Both the position numbers and the translations under genes were made by a program. A stretch of DNA of 57,586 nt from the NCBI GenBank assembly GCA_046349775.1, contig JAXMBS010000035.1:1-57586 (forward strand). The letters run 5' to 3'. This stretch comes from JAEUIG01 sp046349775. GTDB taxonomy: Bacteria > Planctomycetota > Planctomycetia > Planctomycetales > Planctomycetaceae. Below the pieces are notes generated by a model. It ran no database searches. It worked only from the letters and a program-made list of their open reading frames with translations, and was not told the DNA's origin. Of this stretch, positions 26,686-35,739 are shown piece by piece (position 1 is the stretch's first letter; each line of letters begins with the position of its first letter).

Positions 26686-27549
26686 CTAGGTGTCCACGAC
26701 GTCGTCCGGTTCCGGCGCAGCCGGCGGCGGTGCATTTCCCCCGCCGACGACGGTCAACACGTCTTTTTCGTCGATCAGAATCCGGCGATCGTCGTCGAAT
26801 CGAACGAGCACCTTGCGCGCCAGGATTTCCTGTGCGAGCACCTTTCCCTGACCTTCGCGCGTCACAACAAGTTTGCCGACCCCCGGCAATTCGCGGCGGT
26901 GCTCTTCGTAAGTGTCGTACTCGTACCGCAGACAGCACTTCAGGCGCCCGCAGCGTCCGGAAATCTTCGTCGGGTCGAGCGTGGCCTTCTGCAGCTTGGC
27001 CATCTTCATCGAGACCGGCGGCATCTGCTGCAGGAACGTATTGCAGCAGACGGGCTTGCCGCAGTCGCCGTAATCGGCGAGCAGCTTGGCTTCGTCGCGG
27101 ATACCGATCTGCCGCATCTCGATCCGCGACTGAAACCGCTTGGCCAGCGCTTTGACGAGTTCTCGAAAGTCGACGCGGCCGTCCGCGGTGTAGTAGAAGA
27201 TCAATTTCTCAAGCCCGAACAGCAGTTCGACGTCGACCAGTTGCATCGCCATGTTGCGCTGGCTGATCTCTTCGCGGCCGCCGAGGAACGAGTCCTGCTC
27301 GCGACGGACGAGATCGTTGCGCAGGCGCTCGTCATCCGGCGTGGCACTGCGCAGGACCTTGCCGGAGGCATCCTGCGATCCGAGGTACTCGCGGGTCCGA
27401 TCGGTGGCGAAGCACAGGACCTCGCCCCACTCGGTGCCGCGGTGGCTGCGAACGATCACCTGGGCACCGCGCGCGAAGTCGGCATCGCGGGTGGAGAACT
27501 CTCCCAGGTGGCGCATCGCGCCGTAACGAATCACGTAACGGGCCGGCAT
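26686..27549 (-). CDS. ricT: PSP1-domain protein RicT/YaaT family
   Basis: 287 residues from ATG 27549 (MPARYVIRYGAMRHLGEF). The PSP1 region includes VIVRSHRGTEWGEVLCFA, LIFYYTADGRVDFRELVK, RIEMRQIGIRDEAKLLADYG and cysteine motifs DCGKPVCCNTF and CGRLKCCLRYEYDTY. In Bacillus the homologue forms the Y-complex with RicA and RicF and tunes RNase Y. It lies downstream of holB here, a linkage known in other bacteria. A longer frame to 27807 would run across the palindrome at 27661 and is not favoured. Confidence 0.88.
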   Translation of the reverse strand: MPARYVIRYGAMRHLGEFSTRDADFARGAQVIVRSHRGTEWGEVLCFATDRTREYLGSQDASGKVLRSATPDDERLRNDLVRREQDSFLGGREEISQRNMAMQLVDVELLFGLEKLIFYYTADGRVDFRELVKALAKRFQSRIEMRQIGIRDEAKLLADYGDCGKPVCCNTFLQQMPPVSMKMAKLQKATLDPTKISGRCGRLKCCLRYEYDTYEEHRRELPGVGKLVVTREGQGKVLAQEILARKVLVRFDDDRRILIDEKDVLTVVGGGNAPPPAAPEPDDVVDT

Positions 27550-27660
27550 CGTTGGTTGTGGACGGGAGCGGACAATCGCTGAAACGGGTTCGTGCTCAGC
27601 GCCGGGCAGTATACCGGGGTCTGGCCCGCAACGCGACAGGGACTGTCGCACAGTTCGTTC

Positions 27661-27733
27661 CGTAGGGTGGGCTGTGCCCACCAATTCGTAACGGCGATTG
27701 ACGACGGGAATGGTGGGCACAGCCCACCCTACG
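27661..27733. repeat. REP/BIME-type double palindrome, class B
   Basis: Arms at 27661-27683 and 27711-27733 are exact reverse complements (23 bases), with a 27-base spacer. Each arm carries GTAGG and the hairpin GGTGGGC-TGT-GCCCACC. The layout matches the class A copies at 25158 and 25569, but both sides of the stem have changed together. Confidence 0.8.
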
Positions 27734-27745
27734 TGTCTGCTTCCA

Positions 27746-28819
27746 TCAGACAAGCAGCGGCGATGTGCCTCGATGGATTCGCGCGAGGTCGTCGCACCAG
27801 CCTTCAAGGCAGAGGGGAACCGGCATCATCTGTTGAATGTGGAGATCGGCGAGGACGCAGCGGTCGATGGCTGCGGCGGCGAGATCGGCGGTCTCAACGG
27901 GATCGCCGCCGGCTCGCGCCAGCAGGGCTTGCCAGACCGGTCCCGCAGTGGCGTCGTCGCATGAGAGGCCGGCCTCCATGGCAGCGCGATAACAGTCAAT
28001 CGCGAAGCGCAGGAGCCAGCTCGCCGACTGGCGCTGTTCCGGGGCGTCGGAGGCAATCTCATCAATCAACCCGATGAGTTCATCCGCCAGCGCGGCACTC
28101 GACCACTGCGGTTGTGAGAGCCGCGCCAGCAACTGGTCGCGGAGCTTGCGCAGTCCGGGGTCGAGCAACTGCTTCGCGGTCGCCAGGCTGCCTTCACTGA
28201 GCGCGGCGACGGCAGCGGCGGATTTGGCGTCAGTGTCCCAGCCCAGCTTGACGACGAGGCCGGCCAGTTCGTTATCGGTCAACGGGGCGAACTGGAGTTT
28301 TTGACAACGCGAGCGGATCGTCGGCAGCAACGTTTCCAGCGAAGGGCTGATGAGGAACAGGATCGCGCCGGGGGGCGGCTCTTCGAGGGTCTTGAGTAAC
28401 GCGTTGGCGCTCTCTTCGTTCATCTTGTCGGCATCGTCGATGATCGCGATGCGCCGCGACGCGGACATGGGATGCAACGAGAGATCGTGAAGCAGGCCCT
28501 CGCGGCCGCGGTTATCTTCGGGGCCGACGATGAGTTTGATCGGCAGCTCACTTTTCCCTTCGGGGCAAGCGACTGTGAGCAGATCGGGATGCGTTCCCGC
28601 CAGCACCTGACGGCAGGACGGGCATTCGCCGCAGGCATCGAGTTCCTGGTCCGGCACTCGCTGGCAGAACAGGCACTGCGCAATTCGCTGAGCGACCAAT
28701 CGCTTGCCGATTCCGTCCGGTCCCAGGAAGAGGTACGCGTGTGCGACCCGCCCGCGCTGCACCGCGCGGCGGATCATTTCCACCTGCGGAGCGTGACGGA
28801 GGAGGTCGGACCAGACCAT
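27746..28819 (-). CDS. holB: DNA polymerase III delta' subunit
   Basis: 357 residues, a clamp-loader AAA+ protein. P-loop at 33-40 (GPDGIGKR) within AYLFLGPDGIGKRLVAQ. The zinc-binding cysteines are in CQRVPDQELDACGECPSC, the Walker-B-like region is RIAIIDDADKMNEESANALL, and KTLEEPPPGAILFLIS and LPTIRSRCQKL are conserved. Intact. Upstream of ricT on the same strand, separated by a palindrome. Confidence 0.9.
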   Translation of the reverse strand: MVWSDLLRHAPQVEMIRRAVQRGRVAHAYLFLGPDGIGKRLVAQRIAQCLFCQRVPDQELDACGECPSCRQVLAGTHPDLLTVACPEGKSELPIKLIVGPEDNRGREGLLHDLSLHPMSASRRIAIIDDADKMNEESANALLKTLEEPPPGAILFLISPSLETLLPTIRSRCQKLQFAPLTDNELAGLVVKLGWDTDAKSAAAVAALSEGSLATAKQLLDPGLRKLRDQLLARLSQPQWSSAALADELIGLIDEIASDAPEQRQSASWLLRFAIDCYRAAMEAGLSCDDATAGPVWQALLARAGGDPVETADLAAAAIDRCVLADLHIQQMMPVPLCLEGWCDDLARIHRGTSPLLV

Positions 28820-28916
28820 AGTGGGTAGTTGATAGTGGGTAGCAGAGAAGGCGCCACCGTTGTCGATTGTAGCGGCGCCGGCCGTGCTCCACCTCGTCGT
28901 GATCTGCGTGAATCTC

Positions 28917-29858
28917 TTAAACCTGCGTCATCTGCGTGCCGTCCTGCGGACGCAGATAGATGAAGTTCTTGCCGAGGCGGCCGTTGTAGTTGCCGGCGGA
29001 AATGCGGAGCAGGCCGGGCGTGTCGACTGAGGCGGCGATGGCGGCGTGCGTGGCCGCCCGCACGGCGTCGAGGTCGCGGCCGTTGATGATGATTTCCGAG
29101 ATGGATTGTACGCCGTCCGGGACCTGCGATTCGGCACCGAGTTTTTCGCGCAGAGTCGGGCAGAACGGATGATTGGTGCTCGCGAACAGGAACGAGTAGC
29201 GGCTACCGGCCTTCGATCCGCTGGCAGCGACACCTCCGGGGAACGGGGCGATGACGCCAGCTGTTTCGCGAACGCCCTGGAGCGCACGTTCGGCGGCAGA
29301 CAATGCTGCGTCGACGGAGTCGGCCATGAACCAGAGGTTGCCCCCCATGATGCCGTCGCGGAAGCCGAACCGGCGGTCGAGGACGAACTCCCCCATCATT
29401 GTCGGGACGACCCAGACCCGCCGACCGAACCGCACGTCGCGGAACTGATGTCCGTCGCCGAACAGGGCGATCTTCCGGCCGAGCTTGAAGCACGACTCGC
29501 TGTCAATCCGGTTGAAGCAGGCCGTCGTGGGGCAAGTCAGGATGTTTTGTGCGATGCGCGTCAGCAGCGTCCGTTCGAGCGCCGGTTCGCGGTCTTTGCG
29601 GAACCGCGGGACGTGAAACTGGAGCACGGCGCCGGGCCGTCCGTCGGGGGTCGTTTCGCCGGGAGCGTCGGGATCGATCCACTGATCGACGCCGGCTTCG
29701 CAGTCGCACATGATCGTGCTGCTGGCGTGACCCGTCGCGGCATTGACGGCGTGTTCGAGCCAGTTGCGGTCGCGCGCCGTGACGAGCACTTCGGCGTAGA
29801 TGCTGCGGAAGGCTTCAGCGTACGTGTCTTCAATCAGCGCCGGCACACGAAGCTCCAA
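28917..29858 (-). CDS. fhcD: Formylmethanofuran:tetrahydromethanopterin N-formyltransferase
   Basis: 313 residues, the Ftr/FhcD family. Motifs: IEDTYAEAFRSIYAEVLVTA, NILTCPTTACFNR, VPTMMGEFVLDRRFGFRDGI, MGGNLWFMADSVDAALSAAE and LRISAGNYNGRLGKNFIYLR. In bacteria it works in the H4MPT-linked C1 pathway for formaldehyde oxidation or detoxification, transferring a formyl group between H4MPT and a methanofuran-like carrier. The frame starts with TTG at 29858; I found no better ATG in frame, so the start is uncertain. Neighbours are 5-formyl-THF cyclo-ligase and thyX on the same strand. The Fhc partners are not in the window. Confidence 0.88.
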   Translation of the reverse strand: MELRVPALIEDTYAEAFRSIYAEVLVTARDRNWLEHAVNAATGHASSTIMCDCEAGVDQWIDPDAPGETTPDGRPGAVLQFHVPRFRKDREPALERTLLTRIAQNILTCPTTACFNRIDSESCFKLGRKIALFGDGHQFRDVRFGRRVWVVPTMMGEFVLDRRFGFRDGIMGGNLWFMADSVDAALSAAERALQGVRETAGVIAPFPGGVAASGSKAGSRYSFLFASTNHPFCPTLREKLGAESQVPDGVQSISEIIINGRDLDAVRAATHAAIAASVDTPGLLRISAGNYNGRLGKNFIYLRPQDGTQMTQV

Positions 29859-29880
29859 CTCGATGGTGGCAGGAGGTTCT

Positions 29881-30090
29881 CCCTCTCCCCCGCGAACCGC
29901 GTTGATTTCTCACGAGATGTGATTCGGGGGAGAGGGCCGGGGTGAGGGGTCTAGTGAAAATTTGTTGTCCGATTTTGCGAGTTCAGAACAAGATCGAAAG
30001 CTGGTTTCCTCCCCCTCATCCGGCCTTCGGCCACCTTCTCCCCGCTCGGCTGCTCAAGCTGTTCGTCGACAACACACTGCGGGGAGAAGG
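29881..30090. repeat. Two inverted repeats between fhcD and the cyclo-ligase gene
   Basis: CCCTCTCCCCCG (29881-29892) pairs with CGGGGGAGAGGG (29925-29936). CCTTCTCCCCGC (30034-30045) pairs with GCGGGGAGAAGG (30079-30090). Both fill the gap between two same-strand genes. Confidence 0.65.
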
Positions 30091-30108
30091 GCGTGATCGG
30101 CGTCGACC

Positions 30109-30723
30109 TCATGTGCCGTGCGAACGGCCGCGACCGGTGTAGACGGCATCTTCGGTCACGACCTGGTCCATGAAGATGTCGTGCGAGTGCATCGGAATCT
30201 CGGGGAAAATCTGGCACTCAAACGCGAGGGCGACCAGCGGCGCATCGGGGCGCGCGTGCTGGAGGAGCTTGTCGTAGTAGCCTTTGCCGTGCCCGGTCCG
30301 TCCGCCAGTGCGATCGAACGCGACCCCCGGCACGAGGATCAGGTCCAGCTCGTGCGGCGCGACCTGCTTGTTTGGAAGTTCCCGCAGCTCCGTGCGCGGC
30401 TCGAGAATGCGGTACATCCCGAGTTCCAGCTCATCCATCGATTCGAGCCGGAACAGCTCCAATTCGCCATGCGCGTTGCACCACGGCACGACGATGCGCT
30501 TGCCGCTGGCGAGCGCCGCCGGCAGCGCGGCGCGCGTGCGGACTTCGGCCCGGACGTCGATGTAGAACATCACGGTGGCGGCGCGGTCGTACTCGGGCAA
30601 TGTCAGTACGCGGTCCATAATGCGAGCGCTGCGCTCGTCCTTATCCGGCAGTGCGCGGCGCGCTGCATGGGCCTGTTCGCGGATCTGCTGCTTGGCCGTG
30701 GGGGCCGTGGCATCTGTCGTCAT
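30109..30723 (-). CDS. 5-formyltetrahydrofolate cyclo-ligase
   Basis: 204 residues. The protein converts 5-formyl-THF to 5,10-methenyl-THF with ATP. Family motifs: QIREQAHAARRALPDKDERS, VMFYIDVRAEVRTRAALPAA, IVVPWCNAHGELELFRL, LDLILVPGVAFDRTGGRTGH and GKGYYDKLLQHARPDAPLVA. The GGRTGHGKGYYD loop is the ATP/folate-binding signature. Intact; ATG at 30723. It lies between fhcD and thyX, all on one strand, so it may link the folate and H4MPT sides of C1 metabolism. Confidence 0.9.
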   Translation of the reverse strand: MTTDATAPTAKQQIREQAHAARRALPDKDERSARIMDRVLTLPEYDRAATVMFYIDVRAEVRTRAALPAALASGKRIVVPWCNAHGELELFRLESMDELELGMYRILEPRTELRELPNKQVAPHELDLILVPGVAFDRTGGRTGHGKGYYDKLLQHARPDAPLVALAFECQIFPEIPMHSHDIFMDQVVTEDAVYTGRGRSHGT

Positions 30724-30802
30724 TGATTACTGATTTTGTCCGTTACGTGTCGTGGTCGATCCACTCGGGTGAGTACATGTGCCTGACGATCGAGCGAGCG
30801 GA

Positions 30803-31702
30803 TTACTTTTGATTCGCCAACAAGCCCAGCCGGAGGAGTTTTTCGCGGCACTCATCCCGTTCGCGGCTGCGCTGCAGGGACTTCCAGGCTTCGTCCTGTG
30901 CAGCCAGGAAGTCGTCGGCCGAATACGGTGCGGCGCGTCCACTGGCGGCGAGCCGGCTGATCACGCCGATCTCGAGGCGCGTCAGCATCAATGCCTGCAT
31001 ACGATAGTCCTGAAACGCTTCCCAGACCGCCGGGAAGAGCGGCTGCACGATCCGCTCGCCGATTGTCGTGGCGTACTCGCGGATTTCCAGTTGTGCATGC
31101 GTGTCCATGCGGAGCGCGAGGAAGTGCAGCAGGTTGTGCAGATCGCACTTCCAGTAGGCCTCGGTGTACGTGCTCAATGGCAGGTCTTTGCGCGCCTGTT
31201 CGCGGGCGACGCCGAGTTCGAGGCGGTTCTGATAGAGCCTCTCGGCCGCCGATTGAAACTCGTGCTCGGAGGAAGTCAGCTTCGCGCCGACGTCATCCGG
31301 CAGCAGCCCTGCGCTCCCCTGCCGGTTGTTCGTCGCCTGCGTTCGCCAGGCGTCAGGCTCCGTGGTCTGCATCGAATCAATGGCCACCGAGTAGCGCGTG
31401 CTGTACTCGTTGACGTTTGCCGTGCGGTGCCGGATCCACTGCCGCCAGCAGTCCATCGGCACGCGGACCAGCAGCTTGATTTCGGCCATCTCGAAGGGCG
31501 TCGAGTGCCGGTGCCGCATCAGGTAGCGGATGAGTGAGCGGTCGTCGGAGACGTGTTTCGTGCCGGCGCCATAGCTGACGCGGGCGGCCTGGACGACAGA
31601 GCTGTCGTCGCCCATGCAGTCGACCAGGCAGACGAACCCGTCATTGAGAACCGGGAATTTCTGCCAGCGAATTTGTTCGATTGTCTCAGACTGCACAGAC
31701 AT
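30803..31702 (-). CDS. thyX: Flavin-dependent thymidylate synthase
   Basis: 299 residues from ATG 31702 (MSVQSETIEQIRWQKFPV). The ThyX motif RHRTANVNEYSTRYS lies at 91-105 and contains the RHR...S signature that binds FAD and dUMP. Other family parts are VVQAARVSYGAGTKHVSDD, RHRHSTPFEMAEIKLLVRVP, LSTYTEAYWKCDLHNLLHFL. ThyX makes dTMP using methylene-THF and regenerates THF directly, so this genome may not need ThyA. Another M lies upstream (31753) but the start at 31702 fits the family. Confidence 0.93.
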   Translation of the reverse strand: MSVQSETIEQIRWQKFPVLNDGFVCLVDCMGDDSSVVQAARVSYGAGTKHVSDDRSLIRYLMRHRHSTPFEMAEIKLLVRVPMDCWRQWIRHRTANVNEYSTRYSVAIDSMQTTEPDAWRTQATNNRQGSAGLLPDDVGAKLTSSEHEFQSAAERLYQNRLELGVAREQARKDLPLSTYTEAYWKCDLHNLLHFLALRMDTHAQLEIREYATTIGERIVQPLFPAVWEAFQDYRMQALMLTRLEIGVISRLAASGRAAPYSADDFLAAQDEAWKSLQRSRERDECREKLLRLGLLANQK

Positions 31703-31749
31703 ACCGCGAATCCTGATGCCGCCGTCATGCGGCACCCTGCCGCTCGGAC

Positions 31750-32868
31750 TCATTCCGACTTGATCGCTCCCGGCAGCGGCTGGGCCGCCTCGGGAACGGC
31801 CGCATTGTAGTTCTCACCCAGCAGGGCTGCGACCGTCGCCGCGACCTGCGATTGCGTGACAATTCCGGCCGAAACCGGGCCGGCCGGCGTGTCGGGACCG
31901 AGGACCGCGATCCACATCAGATCAGAGCCGGGGTGCTCGTCGCCGTGGCTGGTCCAGTTTTCCTTGGTTTCCCCACGGCCGTGGTCGGTCGTCATCACCA
32001 GGGACGTCTTTCCGGCATACTCCGGCAGGGACTGCACCAGTTCCCAGAGCTGGCGGACGTAATTGTCGTTGCGCTGCGCGGCTTCCAGGTACGTGTCATA
32101 CCTCCGTGCGTGTGCCCAGTCGTCGGTTTCGTCGAACGAGACATACATCACGCGCGGCTGATGGGCCTTGATGTACTCCTCAGCTCCGCGAAACGTGAAG
32201 TAGTCGAGCCGCACACCGGGGAAAACCAAGGGCATCTCGGCACCGATTCGGTTCAGCAGCTCGGCGTCTTTGCCGTCGGTCAGCGGTTCCCAGGCGGCGT
32301 TCACCGGCACTCCGCTGCGTTCCTCGTTAATGATGAAGGGAAAGACGTCCCACGAAGTGAATGCCGCGACGCGACCGTGAAAGGCGTCCAGTGTATTGAG
32401 CCATTCGAGGACGTTGATGTTCGGGTTCGGCTTTTTGTCGTTGGAGTCGACGCGTGGATCCGGATGTCCGGTCAGGATTTCGTTGTACCCCGGGTACGAG
32501 AAATTCATCCCATTCGTGACTCGCGAGACCGACTGATGCTCCGGATTGCCGTAGACCTTGCCTTCGACGGCGACCTTCGACCAGAAGAACGGCAGCAGCA
32601 CCTGGCGGCGTTCCTCGGGAGTGGGCCGCCAGTACCGTTCGTGCGTCTCCTCGATACGTTTGACTCCGCCAAATTCCTTGTTGATCAAGGACTCGTCGGC
32701 GCCTGTGAACAGCTCCTGCCAGCGGAAGCCGTCGAACGTAACCAGCAGGACGTTTTCGGTGCGGCGATTGGGAGCATCTGCCGCCTGCACGCCACTCCCT
32801 GCGTGATGCCCTGTCGCCAGAGCCAGTATGGCGACAAGCGGACCGAAGAATTGCTTTGCATAAATCAT
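31750..32868 (-). CDS. Secreted alkaline phosphatase/phosphodiesterase-like protein
   Basis: 372 residues with a signal peptide (MIYAKQFFGPLVAILALATG, AGSGVQAAD). The mature protein has the alkaline phosphatase superfamily pattern: NVLLVTFDGFRWQELFTGAD with the metal-binding Asp, NGMNFSYPGYNEILTG, YVSFDETDDWAHARRYDTYL, TSLVMTTDHGRGETKENW and SHGDEHPGSDLMWIAVLGPD. These supply the usual Asp/His metal ligands of type I phosphodiesterase/nucleotide pyrophosphatase-like enzymes. AAAGGA just upstream of the ATG may be the ribosome site. The next gene on the strand is thyX, ~47 bp away. Substrate unknown. Confidence 0.8.
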   Translation of the reverse strand: MIYAKQFFGPLVAILALATGHHAGSGVQAADAPNRRTENVLLVTFDGFRWQELFTGADESLINKEFGGVKRIEETHERYWRPTPEERRQVLLPFFWSKVAVEGKVYGNPEHQSVSRVTNGMNFSYPGYNEILTGHPDPRVDSNDKKPNPNINVLEWLNTLDAFHGRVAAFTSWDVFPFIINEERSGVPVNAAWEPLTDGKDAELLNRIGAEMPLVFPGVRLDYFTFRGAEEYIKAHQPRVMYVSFDETDDWAHARRYDTYLEAAQRNDNYVRQLWELVQSLPEYAGKTSLVMTTDHGRGETKENWTSHGDEHPGSDLMWIAVLGPDTPAGPVSAGIVTQSQVAATVAALLGENYNAAVPEAAQPLPGAIKSE

Positions 32869-33080
32869 GAACGGATCCTTTGAGGCAACTGCGATTCACG
32901 TTCTAGCGAGATCGACGACCGATAGCAAAGAATCGAAATCTCGTGGGAAACACGCCGACCAGCTCGAGTTCTTGACGATCCGGCTGGCAGTCGGAATCGC
33001 CGGACTCGTAGAATGCGAAGAGTTGCTGAACATGCGCAACTGCCTGTTTTGTGCTGCGATGTCGACAGACGGATGTTTTC

Positions 33081-34541
<1,461 letters not shown>

Positions 34542-34659
34542 AGCGGCCGGCGTTGAGGATCTCCCTGCCAGTTGCCACGACGACGACGTTTCGTGGACGA
34601 ACGGTCCGTTCCTCTCGGAATTCTCTCGCCCGTGACATAGCCCTTGATCACCCTGTCAC

Positions 34660-35706
34660 ATGCCAAAGACCCCCGCTATGAACCGCATTGTCGCCCGACC
34701 GAACCAGCTCGACCTCGATTCCCCCGGCCGGCGCGACTACTGGGTCGCGCTGGAGCATGACAGCATCTGGGGCGACCATCTGATTCCGCTGACCGTCTGG
34801 GTCGGGCCGAAAGCGGTGCCGGGCCAAGGTCTCGTCTCATTCGGTTCGAATCATGGCAACGAGTACGAGGGACCGGTCGTTCTGAAGAACTTGCTGCGGG
34901 AAATCCGTCTCGAGGATGTGCAGGGGCGGATCATTTTTATCCCGGTATTGAATCCGTCGGCATTCCGGGCCGGGACGCGCGAGAGCACGCCGGATGACCG
35001 CGTGAATCTCAACCGGGCGTTCGTTGCCGGGGCCGGGGAGACGCCGGCGCTGGCGGGGATCACGCACCGCATCGCCGCGTTTGTGCGGAATATGATCTGG
35101 CCGCGCGTGCATATCGTCATCGATCTGCATTCGGGCGGGAACGTGGCCCGGTTCTCGCTGTGCGCGAATTATCACCCTGTCGATGACCCCGCGCTGGCGA
35201 AGAAGATCGAGGAAACCGCGCGCTGGTTCGGCACGCCGTCGCTGATGGTCTACCAGAACCTGACGCCCGGATTACTGCCGAGCGAAGCGGAACGGCTGGG
35301 GAAGATTACCGTTGGCACAGAACTGGGCTGGGGCTGCGCCGTGAATCCCGAAGGGGTCCGCTACGGCCGCCAGGGGGTGCTGGCCGCGCTGATTAACAAT
35401 GGCCTCCTGCGGGGAGAGATCTCACCGATTGCGCATCACGCGGCAGGGACGCAGCGGAAGCTGGAGATGGTCGACCGCGAGTGCTTCACGGTGGCGCCGT
35501 TCGACGGGCACTACGAGTGCGTGATTGAGTGCGGCACGGAGGTCAAACGCGGGGACATCGTCGGCTACCTGCACGACTTCGATCACATCGACATGGACCC
35601 GTGGCCGGCGCGGGCGGGGGTGGACGGCGTGGTGCTCGCGCAGGCGTGGGTGGCGCCGATCCCGCGCGGCCAGCATTGCGTGGTCGTCGGACGGGTCTTG
35701 AAATGA
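34660..35706 (+). CDS. Succinylglutamate desuccinylase/aspartoacylase family protein
   Basis: About 342-348 residues (starts at 34660 or 34678). It belongs to the M14-like AstE/AspA family: SNHGNEYEGPVVLKNLLREI with the H-x2-E zinc ligands, FIPVLNPSAFRAGTRESTPD, RVNLNRAFVAGAG, and VIDLHSGGNVARFS with the third ligand His. Beyond ~310 it carries a swapped beta-barrel-like region (CGTEVKRGDIVGYLHDFDHI). Substrate is unknown; the desuccinylase name is a family label only. Confidence 0.83.
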   Translation: MPKTPAMNRIVARPNQLDLDSPGRRDYWVALEHDSIWGDHLIPLTVWVGPKAVPGQGLVSFGSNHGNEYEGPVVLKNLLREIRLEDVQGRIIFIPVLNPSAFRAGTRESTPDDRVNLNRAFVAGAGETPALAGITHRIAAFVRNMIWPRVHIVIDLHSGGNVARFSLCANYHPVDDPALAKKIEETARWFGTPSLMVYQNLTPGLLPSEAERLGKITVGTELGWGCAVNPEGVRYGRQGVLAALINNGLLRGEISPIAHHAAGTQRKLEMVDRECFTVAPFDGHYECVIECGTEVKRGDIVGYLHDFDHIDMDPWPARAGVDGVVLAQAWVAPIPRGQHCVVVGRVLK

Positions 35707-35739
35707 TCGCCGGTCGGACGCAACCTGTTACGGGCACCG

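Noticed and set aside
27549..27807. A longer N-terminus for RicT starting at 27807
   Set aside because: The extra residues translate across the palindrome at 27661-27733, while the family N-terminus fits ATG 27549.
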